Shown in pieces: positions 9,175-18,482 of a stretch of DNA of 64,000 nt. The notes beneath the pieces were generated by a model. That model saw only the letters and a list, made by a program, of their open reading frames with translations. It was not told where the DNA came from and did no database searches. The position numbers were made by a program, and so were the translations under genes. The stretch covers positions 62,001-126,000 of the forward strand of contig NZ_CP013342.1 of the NCBI RefSeq assembly GCF_001610975.1, in the 5' to 3' direction. The stretch is from Sphingopyxis terrae subsp. terrae NBRC 15098. Lineage in GTDB: Bacteria > Pseudomonadota > Alphaproteobacteria > Sphingomonadales > Sphingomonadaceae. Position 1 is the first letter of the stretch. Each line of letters opens with the position of its first letter.

Positions 9175-10122
9175 CTATCGGGACTGCCGACGAAATTCCT
9201 GCGGCGTCATGCCGGTGTCGGCCTTGAAGGCTCGGTTGAACGGGCCGATCGAACCAAATCCGCAATCCAGCGCAATCGTCAGGATCGGCAAGTGGGCGAG
9301 CGCCGGATCGACCAGGCGGCGCTTTGCCTCTTCGATGCGGTAGCCGTTCACCATCTGATTGAAATTGGGGTAGCCAAGCGCACCGGTAATGCACTGGGTC
9401 ACCTTATATTCGGGCTCACCCGTGAGCCGTGCCAGGTCGGCAACGCGCAGATCAGCCTCGGCGTAGAGGCTGTTCTCGCGCATGAGCGTGATCAACTGCG
9501 CTTCAAGCCGGGGGTCCGACGCAACGGGTTTCCGCGAAGCGCGCGCCTTCGGATCGACGAGCGGATGCCGTTTCCGATGGCCGAGGGCCAACCCATAGCC
9601 GAATACCGCCGCGATCGCGCAAACGACCTTGACCGGAATGCTGAGTTGGGATGCGGCCGACCCGTCGGGCGCCCCGTCGACGGCCAGGACCGCCACCGCC
9701 AATATGGCTGCGTAGATGCCTGAATACAGGATGCGGAAGCGCCGTTCGGATTTGTCGCTTTGCGCGCGCAGATCGAGCAACGGTTCGGCCACCGCCATAA
9801 GCAGCATGGCGGAACTCCCCAATCTGGCAAGATTATCCAGGATCCTGAGAGGCATGCCGTCTGCCGGCACCAGCGATGTCACAGCGGACGCGATCATCAC
9901 CATCAGCACCGCGGCGACCGGCCACCAGTCGCCTCGCGACGGAGATTCGCACCGGAAAAGCGACCGGGTTGCCAGCCACGACCATCCGCATGTCGCATTA
10001 CCCAGGATCGCAACCGCGTCGACGGCCATACCCAGCCGCGATGCCAGCACGGACTTGAGGCAGAATGCGAGCGACGCACAACAAAAGGCCGCGCCGTAGA
10101 GAAGCGAAAGGTCGATCCTCAT
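9175..10122 (-). CDS. Membrane-anchored AraC-family transcriptional regulator
   Basis: From the ATG at 10122 the product is 315 residues. Residues about 5-200 contain six or so hydrophobic segments; residues 210-312 form an AraC helix-turn-helix domain (LRVADLARLTG, GYPNFNQMVNGYRIEEAKRRL, and the second helix pair ALDCGFGSIGPFNRAFKADTG). Such membrane-embedded AraC proteins usually sense an envelope or small-molecule signal. An alternative in-frame start at 10173 would add 17 residues, and neither start has a strong Shine-Dalgarno sequence. The divergent genes at 10543 onward are candidate targets. Confidence 0.85.
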   Translation of the reverse strand: MRIDLSLLYGAAFCCASLAFCLKSVLASRLGMAVDAVAILGNATCGWSWLATRSLFRCESPSRGDWWPVAAVLMVMIASAVTSLVPADGMPLRILDNLARLGSSAMLLMAVAEPLLDLRAQSDKSERRFRILYSGIYAAILAVAVLAVDGAPDGSAASQLSIPVKVVCAIAAVFGYGLALGHRKRHPLVDPKARASRKPVASDPRLEAQLITLMRENSLYAEADLRVADLARLTGEPEYKVTQCITGALGYPNFNQMVNGYRIEEAKRRLVDPALAHLPILTIALDCGFGSIGPFNRAFKADTGMTPQEFRRQSR

Positions 10123-10542
10123 CGGGTCCGGTCGCTGCGAACGAATGCCAGGCTGCAAAATCGACGCCATCAACGCAGAACCCTTAAAGACTCCGGACAG
10201 AAACCACGACGCTCACCGGATCGGTTGGCCTCGCATGCCCCCCATCGGCAATCGCACCCTGCAACAAGTAAACCGCGGGGGGCGATCGGCAAGCATATTC
10301 GGCGGCCCGCTGGCCCGTGCGGCGGATCCGATGGCCGAAATTTCATCGGCAATGTGAGGCAATCGACGCAAAAAAACATCGCCGAATTCCAAACCGGCAA
10401 GACTAGCGGCGCCAAAATGACCGATCCGGCGGGTGGCCCGAGCGGAAACGGGGACGAAGGAGAGATGGCCGACCGGCCCGCCTCTTTGCAACGACCCGAC
10501 GATCCGTGGCCGCCCATATTTTGGACTTAACAAGGTCATGCG
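10123..10542. other. Intergenic region between divergent AraC and DUF6326 genes
   Basis: About 420 bp without a convincing gene. The short open frames here lack codon bias and ribosome sites. The location suggests it holds the promoters of the AraC regulator and of the membrane-protein operon, but I cannot name boxes with confidence. Confidence 0.5.
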
Positions 10543-10962
10543 ATGAAGAGTCTCACGGACATCCCGGTCCCTACCCGCCTCAAACTGTCGACGCTCTGGA
10601 CAGCAACAATGTTCTGCTATGTCTATGGCGACTATTTCGGCCTCTATACCGATAACAAGCTGGCATCGATGGCGCAGGGAAACATCGGGCCGCTTGGACC
10701 CGCAACCCCTGGAACGCTGGTTGCCGTTTCGCTGATGATGGCGATCCCCGCGCTGCTGATCGCGGCGACGCTCTATCTCCCGGCAGCAATTTGCCGCTGG
10801 AGCAATATCGTCTTCGGCCTTTTGTATACCGCTATCATGGCGATGACGCTGCCGGGTGCCGCGCCATTCTACATCACTCTGGCGATCATCGAGATGGCGC
10901 TCACCGCCTCGATCGTCATCGCCGCCTGGACGTGGACTACCACCGAAGGAGGCCCGGAATGA
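10543..10962 (+). CDS. Small four-helix membrane protein, DUF6326-like
   Basis: This 139-residue protein has four hydrophobic helices. The N-terminal pattern KLSTLWTATMFCYVYGDYFGLY matches the family I know as DUF6326, small inner-membrane proteins of unknown function. It overlaps the next gene by four bases (ATGA), so the two are translationally coupled. It may be controlled by the divergent membrane AraC regulator or by the LuxR-type regulator just downstream. Confidence 0.75.
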   Translation: MKSLTDIPVPTRLKLSTLWTATMFCYVYGDYFGLYTDNKLASMAQGNIGPLGPATPGTLVAVSLMMAIPALLIAATLYLPAAICRWSNIVFGLLYTAIMAMTLPGAAPFYITLAIIEMALTASIVIAAWTWTTTEGGPE

Positions 10963-11630
10963 GCGCGGACGCTTCGCATGCCCGCCTCGCCGGATTCCTG
11001 TATCTGGGAACGATAGGCTTTGGCGTTTACGCAGAAGTCGTCGCCCGCGGCGCCTTGATCGTGCGCGGCGATCCCGCCGCAACCGCACAGGCCATTTTCG
11101 CATCGGGATCGACATTCCGGCTCGGGATGATCGCCGATCTCGCGATGCTGGGTTGCTATATCGGCGTCACCATTCTCCTGCATGGCATCTTCCGCAAGGG
11201 AGCGCCGCGGGTCTCGGCCATAGCCGCTTCTTTCAGCCTGATCGGCATCGCGATGCTCGCATGCGATACGCTGCTGTCGGCGATGATTTTGCGGCTCCCG
11301 GATTTGGGGCAGCCGTCATCCTCGCTCGCCGATTGGGTGTATCTGCTGCTGCGCGTCCATGGCGACGGCTACAAGATCAGCCTTGTTTTCTTCGGCGCTT
11401 ATTGCCTGCTCCTTGGCTGGCTCATTTGGCACGGACGCGCGATGCCAAGAGCCATCGGCCTTCTCGTTGCTGCGGCGGGCGCATGCAATCTCGTCAACAG
11501 CCTCGCCTGGCTCGGAGCGCCGCTCCGGGCGGCGCAGCTTCCGCAATATTTCACCCTGCCCACTCTGCTCGGCGAACTGGCGCTCGCACTGTGGTTGCTG
11601 GCGTTCGGCATTCGCGAGCGCGAGGCGTAA
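10959..11630 (+). CDS. DUF4386-family integral membrane protein
   Basis: The product is 223 residues with about six transmembrane helices. ARLAGFLYLGTIGFGVYAE at the N-terminus and the alternating hydrophobic pattern fit DUF4386, a family of unknown function often next to AraC or LuxR regulators. The ATG at 10959 overlaps the upstream stop codon. No catalytic residues can be proposed. Confidence 0.8.
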   Translation: MSADASHARLAGFLYLGTIGFGVYAEVVARGALIVRGDPAATAQAIFASGSTFRLGMIADLAMLGCYIGVTILLHGIFRKGAPRVSAIAASFSLIGIAMLACDTLLSAMILRLPDLGQPSSSLADWVYLLLRVHGDGYKISLVFFGAYCLLLGWLIWHGRAMPRAIGLLVAAAGACNLVNSLAWLGAPLRAAQLPQYFTLPTLLGELALALWLLAFGIREREA

Positions 11631-11672
11631 TATGCGAACACAGAGCGAAGCCGTTCTGCCCGAGCAAGGCCG

Positions 11673-12125
11673 ATGAGCGCTCCCGACAAGCGAGGCGAAT
11701 TCGGGCGCGATCGAAATACGCCTTGCGAAAAGCCGTACGCGGCGTCGCTCCGCGACGCCCTTCGAACCAGGCAGAATTCCAAATTGCTCATTGTCGTCGC
11801 AGCCGACGGTCATGCGGTTGCGCAAATTCGGGCTCTGGCGTCGGCCTGCCTCGAAATCGACGATCGTACCAATGCCGACGCCTGTCCCGAGATATCGCCG
11901 GTCGAGTCGAACATGAGGGGATTGCGGGACGGTCTGACGCAAAGGCAATTCGAAATCGCCCTGGGCGTCATGCGCGGCCTGTCGAACAAAGGCATCGGCC
12001 GCGAACTCGGTATTTCGCATTTTACCGTCCGCAACCATTTGTCGCGGATATTGCTGCTCCTTGGCCTTTCTTCCCGCCAGGAGCTCGGCGACTATCTTCG
12101 CGCGCGGCTAATTCAGCCGACGTAG
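11673..12125 (+). CDS. LuxR-type helix-turn-helix transcriptional regulator
   Basis: This 150-residue protein has no receiver or autoinducer domain. The C-terminal 65 residues are a LuxR helix-turn-helix (LTQRQFEIALGVMRGLSNKGIGRELGISHFTV...LSRILLLLGLSSRQEL, shown in parts). The N-terminal 75 residues are unassigned. The gene begins 42 bp after the DUF4386 stop, so it probably belongs to that operon and may regulate it. Confidence 0.85.
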   Translation: MSAPDKRGEFGRDRNTPCEKPYAASLRDALRTRQNSKLLIVVAADGHAVAQIRALASACLEIDDRTNADACPEISPVESNMRGLRDGLTQRQFEIALGVMRGLSNKGIGRELGISHFTVRNHLSRILLLLGLSSRQELGDYLRARLIQPT

Positions 12126-12361
12126 CGGCCCATCGGCTGGATCACGTAACGCGCCCCGACTTGGCGCCACGGCATGAAGTTATAGGCGAGCAGCATCCCG
12201 ATGCGGTTTTGGAAAAGCGCTTCGATATCATGCGTCCATTTGCCCGCGAGCCACACCCGAAAGGCGATCAGCAGAAGCCAGATCGTCTTCCACCCGACCT
12301 CTATTATGTCGCGCGATCGGCCCCGAATGATATCCGGAAAATGGTCGCGCTTGCCTGCCAT
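12113..12361 (-). CDS. Possible small membrane protein
   Basis: An 82-residue frame starting with ATG at 12361 contains one hydrophobic helix (TIWLLLIAFRVWLAGKW) flanked by basic residues. It overlaps the end of the LuxR gene by 13 bp in convergent orientation and starts 22 bp after the stop of the gene at 12384-13733. The high Trp content and TM-like segment favour a real protein, but I do not recognise a family. Confidence 0.4.
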   Translation of the reverse strand: MAGKRDHFPDIIRGRSRDIIEVGWKTIWLLLIAFRVWLAGKWTHDIEALFQNRIGMLLAYNFMPWRQVGARYVIQPMGRYVG

Positions 12362-12383
12362 TTTGCAGCTCCGTCGAGCCCGC

Positions 12384-13733
12384 CTATTTCGCTGCCCGGT
12401 AAAATTTTGCATTGGCGGGCAAGCGATTGGCAGAGCAAAAGGTCCATGCGTCGCCCACCCCAACAAGCTCAAACGATTGGGGTCCGGTGATCCTGTAATC
12501 CTGTGTGGCGGGCATCGGCCGTCCATCGATGTCGGGGCAGCTCTCGGTTTGCCGAAAGGCGTTTGTGCTCGTCATCTTCAGGCTGGTGAACTTGCAGCTG
12601 TTGCCGCGCTGGACGATCCGGTCCTCGGCTAGATAAATCGCGATGTCGGCGAAGGGCTTTTCGCAGGTTGAGATGCGCGCATCGACATAATAGCCGACCG
12701 GCAGCGGCAAAATGCGCGACTGGCCCGGACCTGCCGCTCCCCCAGCATTGGCCACAGCACCGCGTGGGCATTGTTTCTCCAGCGTTCGGATCGCCGCCGT
12801 CGATCCGGCAAGCGAAAGCGCCGTCAATTCGGTCCATTCATCGCCGCCGTCATAGCTTGCGTAGAGCGAAAGGTCGCTGTCGGCGCCCATCAGCAGGCCG
12901 CGGGCGACGGGATCGAGCGCGCCGCTGAAATCGGGCTTTCCGGCTTCGGGGCTCAGGCTTTGCGTCGCCTCGCTGCCTTCGCCGGCGCTTCGAAAGCCGA
13001 TCAGCAGGGGCTTGCCCGGCGGGGGCAGGTGCAGCCCCTTGGCCGGCACGATCGTCATCGCCACGGCGCCGCCCGGTTGGCAACGAAGCCCCACCGCGGT
13101 GAATTCGGGATGCCCCGTTACCGCGGCGACGGTGCCGGCACCGCTTCCCGCGACCTGCCAGCGCGCGCTGTGAAGGGTGGGCGGCGGCCCGGCGCCTTCG
13201 CCGGTTGACGCCGACAGGTCCGCATCGGTGCCGCGGCGCCGTTCAACCACCGCCCATTTGCGTCCATCCCACCGCAGGACTTCCAGGCACATATCCGCCC
13301 CGACGCTTCCGCACACCGTCCCGTGAACCGAAAGGCCCAGCCCGGTGCGCCCCTTTCCGTCGAGCTTCACCGCCTGCCAGTCCCGGACATTATCGTTGAA
13401 GATTTCGCGATAGCCGTTGCGGTCGGACCCAAAGATGGCAATCATGCATCCGGCCGTGCCGCAATAGGCCGAATAGCCCGCGTTGGAGCATCGCGCACTG
13501 CTGTAATCCACCACCCAGTCGGGCTTTCCGTCGCCCGTCACCTCGGTCTCGACCGCGAAATGCGCGCGATCGGGAATGAATTTGCCGCCTTCGGCGCGGC
13601 ATTCCTGTTTCAGACTGTCATAGAGCGCCTGCACCTCGCGCGGCCAGACCTTTGGCGTCGCCGCGGGTTGCGACTGAACGAGCGCGAGCAGCGGCAGCAG
13701 CATCGACGATGCCGTCATCAACGGGCGGATCAT
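12384..13733 (-). CDS. Secreted protein of unknown function
   Basis: From the ATG at 13733, which has a good ribosome site (ggagggg, 7 bases upstream), the product is 449 residues with a signal peptide (LMTASSMLLPLLALVQS). The N-terminal half has a repeat-like beta region with D-rich turns (VTGDGKPDWVVDYSS), and eight or more paired cysteines suggest disulfides in the periplasm. The C-terminal half ends in an eight-stranded-like module with a CSANRLP segment. It is not assigned to a named family with confidence. Confidence 0.75.
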   Translation of the reverse strand: MIRPLMTASSMLLPLLALVQSQPAATPKVWPREVQALYDSLKQECRAEGGKFIPDRAHFAVETEVTGDGKPDWVVDYSSARCSNAGYSAYCGTAGCMIAIFGSDRNGYREIFNDNVRDWQAVKLDGKGRTGLGLSVHGTVCGSVGADMCLEVLRWDGRKWAVVERRRGTDADLSASTGEGAGPPPTLHSARWQVAGSGAGTVAAVTGHPEFTAVGLRCQPGGAVAMTIVPAKGLHLPPPGKPLLIGFRSAGEGSEATQSLSPEAGKPDFSGALDPVARGLLMGADSDLSLYASYDGGDEWTELTALSLAGSTAAIRTLEKQCPRGAVANAGGAAGPGQSRILPLPVGYYVDARISTCEKPFADIAIYLAEDRIVQRGNSCKFTSLKMTSTNAFRQTESCPDIDGRPMPATQDYRITGPQSFELVGVGDAWTFCSANRLPANAKFYRAAK

Positions 13734-13911
13734 GGACGCCCCTCCGCCGTCATAACGCAACGATGGCCAGAATGTGCCCGCATGATCGCTCCCTCTCTAT
13801 CGACCCGGCCCTTCCGCCAGGTGTCGCCAGAGAGCTAGCGAGCGCGATGCCGCAAAGTCTTCACGCCGTTCTAAAGATTATCTCAAGCCAGACCGGCCTT
13901 GCGCTCCAGCC

Positions 13912-16632
13912 TTACCCGCGCAATTGGGCGCGCAGCCGTTGCAACCGCTGTTTGAGTTCGGGATCTTCCGACGCCTTTGCCGCAGCCTCGGCCGTATCGA
14001 GCAGCGTACCGGCCTTGGCACGGTCGCCCAGCCCCAGCATCGTCTCGGCCCGCGCCGCGGCCAGTGTCGCGGCGAAATCGGGCCGCCCGGTCAATTCTGC
14101 AACCTTGGTTGCATCGACAAGCGAAAAGCTGCGCTGCGCTTGGATGAAGCGATGGTTCGCAAGTTCGCACTCGCCCAGATAGAATTGAATCGCATGGGTC
14201 AGCCCGTAATCGGCGCCGAATGCCTGGCGGGCCTTTGCCGCCGCATCCGCCAGGATGGGCAAGGCATCGCGGCGCCGGTTCGTCTGACAGAGAGCCGACG
14301 CATAGTCATTCTGGCCGACAAGCGCCTGATGGGACAGCGCTCCGGCCTGCGTGGCCGCCCCCTCCCAGACCCGCTTCGCCTCCACCGCGGCCTCGCCATA
14401 GCGTCCGAGGGCGGCGAGGCTTTCGAACCGCGTCGAATGCATCGCCAGCGTGAAGCGATGATCGGGACCGAAGCGCCGTTCGAGCGCGGCTATCAGCGGA
14501 CCGCTTTCGCGCAGCGCGCGCTCATGTTCGCCGAGCATAGACAGCGCCGTCACCCAGTGCTGCCGCGTCACAAGCGTGTCCGGATTGTCCGCTCCACGTA
14601 TCCGGGTCGAGTCGGCGACGATAGCCCGCGCCACCGGTTCCGCCTCTTTAACCTTGCCCTCGCGTAGCATCACCAGCGCCAGCGAAGACCGCGCTTTCAG
14701 CAGTTGGGTCGGCGAAACGCGCGCGCCCGGCGCCGAACCGATCGCGACCGCACGGCGTATCGCGCGCTCGGCCCGCTCGATGTCGGCGGTGTAGGCATAA
14801 GCCCCCTCCGACTGCGCCAGCGCGAAGCCGATACGCCCGCTTTTCGCCCGGTCGCCGAGCGCCTTTTGCTCTTTGGCGATGGCGGCCCCTGCCGCCTCCA
14901 ACCGTCCAGGCTGGCCCGAAGTTGCGTCCATATGGATGCTGCCGAGCCGGCCCAGGACGGCATCCTCGCTGTCGGCTTCCCCGGCCTTGCCGAACAGCGT
15001 GGCGGCGCGCGCATATTCGGTGCGGGCGGTGTCGAAATCGCTGCGCTGATAAAAGGCGCGCGCGACCGCGAGATGGAGCCGCGCGGCGGTGCCCGGCGAG
15101 CGGGCATAACGCGCGTCGATATTCGCGCTCGCGCGCTTCATCGCCTCGATGACCGTTTCGTCGGTGCTCGACTTCGCCGGATCGGGGCTGGACAGCACAT
15201 CTTCGGCGATGAAGGCATAGCTGGTCTCGGCCTGATCGCGTGCCTCCAGTGCCGCACCGCGCTGATGCCAGGCATAGGCCGCCAGCGCGCTCGACGCGAT
15301 AAAGCCGCCCGCGAGGCTCGCGATGGCGGCGCGGATCCAAGGACGCCGCGCGGCCTGTTTTTCCTCGAACCGCCGCGCTTCTTCGGCGGCCGCCGCCCGC
15401 CGCGCCGCCGCCGATGCGTCGGCTCGCCGACGGTCGATCGTCTCGAGCCGGTCGGCGAGATCGGCGGCGCTGGCCAAGCGGAGCGCCGGATCGCCCTCGG
15501 CCGCGGCCAAAATGTCCGAGCGCAGGACGGGATCGGCGATGCGGCCTTCCCAGCCGGGCGCCAGCGACGCCGAAAAATCGCCGACCACGAGCTGATAGAG
15601 GATCATTCCCAGCGCATAGATATCGCTTTTCGCCGTCGGCATCGCATCGCCGGTCAGCTCGGGCGCGCGATAGGCAAGCGTTCCCGACCGCGGTTCGTCG
15701 CGCGCCAGATCGGGGTCGAGCGATCCCGGATCGGTGATTTGAAAGCTGGCGAGCACGCTATCGTCGAGGAGGCGCCCACTACCGAAATCGGCCAGCCGGA
15801 TCGTTTCGCCGCCGTCCTCGGTCGCGATAAGGATATTCGCGGGTTTCAGATCCTTATGCAGCACGCCCAGATCGTGCATCCGCGCGACCGCGCGCGCGAT
15901 CATCGCCGCGACCGCAATGCGCGTCTCGACCGCAATCTCCGCCAGCCCGCCCCGCTCGGACGCCCACGCCGTCAGATCGCGGCCGCCATAGCTATATTCG
16001 AGGAAGAAGGGCGACGCGTCGAAATTCCATTCGAGCAGCGCGGGAAGCGGGGCCGATTTGCCGAGTCCGGCAAAGAGCAGGCGAGTCAGCGCCGCTTCGC
16101 GTTTCAGACTACGCAGCCGGTCAGGCGCATCGGCGAATTTGAAGACGCGCGTCTCGCCGGTCTTGTCATGGCGCGCCAGCCAGACATCATCAGCGCCGCT
16201 ATCGCCAAGCGCTTCGACCAGCCGCCATTGACGGCGGCCGGGGACCGCGTCGCCGGCGGCAAAAGCAAAGCGCGGCGCCAGCGGGGACTCGACGCTTTCG
16301 ATCGCAACCGGCGCGGCGAGCTTGTATCCGACCCGCGGCACCGTCTCGACAATCTGCTCGCGCGTTTCGCCGAGCGCCTTGCGCAATTTCGATATGGCCG
16401 TGGTCAGCGACCCCTCGACCACGGTGACGCCCGGCCACACCGCATCGAAGATCTCATCCTTCGTCACGACCTCGCCCGCGCGCAGAAGCAGCTCGTGCAG
16501 CACTTCGAGCGGCTTGCCCTCGAGCGTTACGGCATGACCATCGACACGCAGCGTCCAGCTGGCTTCGTCGAACTCCGCCCCCGCGAACTTCCAGAGCCTG
16601 CGCCTCCGTCGGGAAGAGCTTGATTGCGTCAT
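13912..16632 (-). CDS. Winged-helix / Ser-Thr protein kinase / TPR membrane receptor
   Basis: The protein of 906 residues reads in order: an OmpR/PhoB-type winged helix (about 15-110; VTKDEIFDAVWPGVTVVEGSL), a Hanks-type kinase domain (about 135-400; HKDLKPANIL, ADFGSGR, YRAPE), one transmembrane helix near residue 440, and a periplasmic TPR-rich region. The catalytic loop reads HKD instead of HRD, which is tolerated. The ATG at 16632 follows a gggggt ribosome site; the upstream alternative is a weak TTG. The architecture couples DNA binding and phosphorylation in one membrane protein. The ligand and target genes are unknown. Confidence 0.9.
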   Translation of the reverse strand: MTQSSSSRRRRRLWKFAGAEFDEASWTLRVDGHAVTLEGKPLEVLHELLLRAGEVVTKDEIFDAVWPGVTVVEGSLTTAISKLRKALGETREQIVETVPRVGYKLAAPVAIESVESPLAPRFAFAAGDAVPGRRQWRLVEALGDSGADDVWLARHDKTGETRVFKFADAPDRLRSLKREAALTRLLFAGLGKSAPLPALLEWNFDASPFFLEYSYGGRDLTAWASERGGLAEIAVETRIAVAAMIARAVARMHDLGVLHKDLKPANILIATEDGGETIRLADFGSGRLLDDSVLASFQITDPGSLDPDLARDEPRSGTLAYRAPELTGDAMPTAKSDIYALGMILYQLVVGDFSASLAPGWEGRIADPVLRSDILAAAEGDPALRLASAADLADRLETIDRRRADASAAARRAAAAEEARRFEEKQAARRPWIRAAIASLAGGFIASSALAAYAWHQRGAALEARDQAETSYAFIAEDVLSSPDPAKSSTDETVIEAMKRASANIDARYARSPGTAARLHLAVARAFYQRSDFDTARTEYARAATLFGKAGEADSEDAVLGRLGSIHMDATSGQPGRLEAAGAAIAKEQKALGDRAKSGRIGFALAQSEGAYAYTADIERAERAIRRAVAIGSAPGARVSPTQLLKARSSLALVMLREGKVKEAEPVARAIVADSTRIRGADNPDTLVTRQHWVTALSMLGEHERALRESGPLIAALERRFGPDHRFTLAMHSTRFESLAALGRYGEAAVEAKRVWEGAATQAGALSHQALVGQNDYASALCQTNRRRDALPILADAAAKARQAFGADYGLTHAIQFYLGECELANHRFIQAQRSFSLVDATKVAELTGRPDFAATLAAARAETMLGLGDRAKAGTLLDTAEAAAKASEDPELKQRLQRLRAQLRG

Positions 16633-16807
16633 GGCGACCCCCTGTCCGGTCAACTTTAGAAATTCTTTAGAGTAGCTTCAAGACTTTGAGGACCCACCAA
16701 AATAGCCCGTTCGTCACGCGAGGCATCCTTCGCAGGTGCTTCCGCTTTTCAAGCGTCCGGTGCGCGGTCCCACGGGTTCGTCCGCCGGCCTTTTTCGGGG
16801 GCGGTAT

Positions 16808-17560
16808 ATGAAGGGAAAGATACTCGGGTTCGATGAGGCGACCGGCAAGGGCGCGATATCGGCGGACGATGGCACGCGCCACAAATTCGATCGCGCCGAT
16901 TGGCGCGGCGGCGACAAGCCACCGACGCCCGGGCTCGTCGTCGACTTCGAGAGCGAAAACGGCGGTGCGCGCGAAATCTATCCCGTCGGCGGTTCCGCGA
17001 TGGCCGCGCTCGGCACGATCGGGGCCGATCTCGGCGCGCTGACCGAGTCCGAACAAGGGGCGCGGATCGCCGCGTTGATGACCCGCTCGCTTGCGGTTCC
17101 GCTGGCGCTTCTCGTTCTCCTTGCCTGTTTCCTCTCCGCGCTCACCTCGCCGGTTCAGAGCGCGACGCTGATCGGCCTTGGCAATGCGATGGACGATCTG
17201 GGCCGCGTTGCCGCAGCGAAGGAAATGCTCGGCGGCGGCAAATCAGGCTTCGACACCGTCCAGACGCTGCTCATCCTGCGCTTCGCCGCGCCGATCGCCG
17301 CGCTGTGGCTGATCTGGGCCGCATGGTCCGGCAAGTCCGAACGGCTGCCCATGCTGGTCACCGGCGCCGCGTCGATCGTTGCGGCGCTGATGGTCGTCAT
17401 GCTTCGTTCGGCGATCCTGTCGATGGTCCCCGATTTCGTCCGCGACCGGATGGCCGACGGGATCAGCCTCGGCATCGGCACATGGCTGCTGCTGCTCGCC
17501 GGCGCGGCCCTGATTGCCGCCGGACTCGGAAAGCTGCGCAACCCGCTCGCAAAGGACTGA
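16808..17560 (+). CDS. Membrane protein with N-terminal cold-shock-like OB domain
   Basis: From the ATG at 16808 the product is 250 residues. The first 65 resemble a cold-shock/OB fold (KGKILGFDEATGKGAIS, then HKFDRADWRG), followed by four or so hydrophobic helices. Sphingomonads carry such cold-shock-like plus DUF1294-like membrane proteins; their role is not known to me. It is the first gene of a compact five-gene run to 20486 with spacings from 4 bp gap to 4 bp overlap. Confidence 0.75.
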   Translation: MKGKILGFDEATGKGAISADDGTRHKFDRADWRGGDKPPTPGLVVDFESENGGAREIYPVGGSAMAALGTIGADLGALTESEQGARIAALMTRSLAVPLALLVLLACFLSALTSPVQSATLIGLGNAMDDLGRVAAAKEMLGGGKSGFDTVQTLLILRFAAPIAALWLIWAAWSGKSERLPMLVTGAASIVAALMVVMLRSAILSMVPDFVRDRMADGISLGIGTWLLLLAGAALIAAGLGKLRNPLAKD

Positions 17561-17564
17561 TACG

Positions 17565-18482
17565 ATGCCTCACGCCAAGAAATTCCTGGTTGCCGCCGCC
17601 GCATTGTCGCTCGCTGGCTGCGGCGGCGGCGATCCCAAGCCGTCTGAAACGCGCGACCTGGCCGCGGGCGAAGGTCCGTCGGGTGCGATGACCTATTATG
17701 GCAAGAAGATCGAGGTCGATTGCGGCGGCACCGTGATACCGCCGCGCCCCGAAGGAAGCGCGGTCGACGATCTGCGCGGCCTCCGGCTCGGCGTCCCGCT
17801 CGATACCGCAGTCCGCTTCGTCCAATGCCCCGACGGCAAGGAGGCGGACAGCATCCTCCTCGAAGGTGACGGTCCGCAACTGTCGCGCGATCAGGCCGGC
17901 CTCAAGATCCGCAGCTTCGTGCGCGTCGCCACGGGCCAGCACAAGGCGCGGTGGAGCTCGACCGATGTGCTGAACTATGACCCGCGCAACCGGCTGGAGC
18001 AGGTCGATGCCGAATGGAGCCTCTATGCCGACGGTATGCCGGGGCAGGAGAAGCTTTATGCATTGTGGCTGACCCAGCCCTTCCAAAAGGGTGGCGAGCC
18101 GACGATCGCTTCTCAGCAGGCGGCGCTTGAACAGAAATATGGCAAGCCGTCGCTCACCGGCGATCGCGGCGAGATGTTCTGGCTGCGCGGTCCCGATGGC
18201 AAGCCGCTACCCGAATTCGACCGCGAAAAGCTGCGCGAATGCAGCGCCGGCATATCGATCTACGGGACGCAGATGAACTGGCGCCCCGACTGCGGGTTGA
18301 CCATCGTCGCGATGATCGAGCCGGCCTATGGCAATCCGCAACTGGCGCAGGCCGTTCGTGTCGCGATGATCGATGCCGCCGCCTATTATGATTATGAGGT
18401 CAACCGCTTCCCGCAAGAGCGCGATGCGTACCGCGCGTCGCAAGCCGCCGATGCCGGCGCCAACCAGGGAGGCAAATTCTGA
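17565..18482 (+). CDS. Putative lipoprotein
   Basis: This 305-residue protein has a lipoprotein signal with lipobox LAGC (Cys near residue 19), so it is probably anchored in the envelope. The mature part has two conserved-looking cysteine pairs (VDCGG and VQCPDGKE; RECSAG and RPDCGL). No domain is recognised. The start codon lies 4 bp after the upstream stop, and the stop overlaps the next start, so co-translation is likely. Confidence 0.75.
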   Translation: MPHAKKFLVAAAALSLAGCGGGDPKPSETRDLAAGEGPSGAMTYYGKKIEVDCGGTVIPPRPEGSAVDDLRGLRLGVPLDTAVRFVQCPDGKEADSILLEGDGPQLSRDQAGLKIRSFVRVATGQHKARWSSTDVLNYDPRNRLEQVDAEWSLYADGMPGQEKLYALWLTQPFQKGGEPTIASQQAALEQKYGKPSLTGDRGEMFWLRGPDGKPLPEFDREKLRECSAGISIYGTQMNWRPDCGLTIVAMIEPAYGNPQLAQAVRVAMIDAAAYYDYEVNRFPQERDAYRASQAADAGANQGGKF

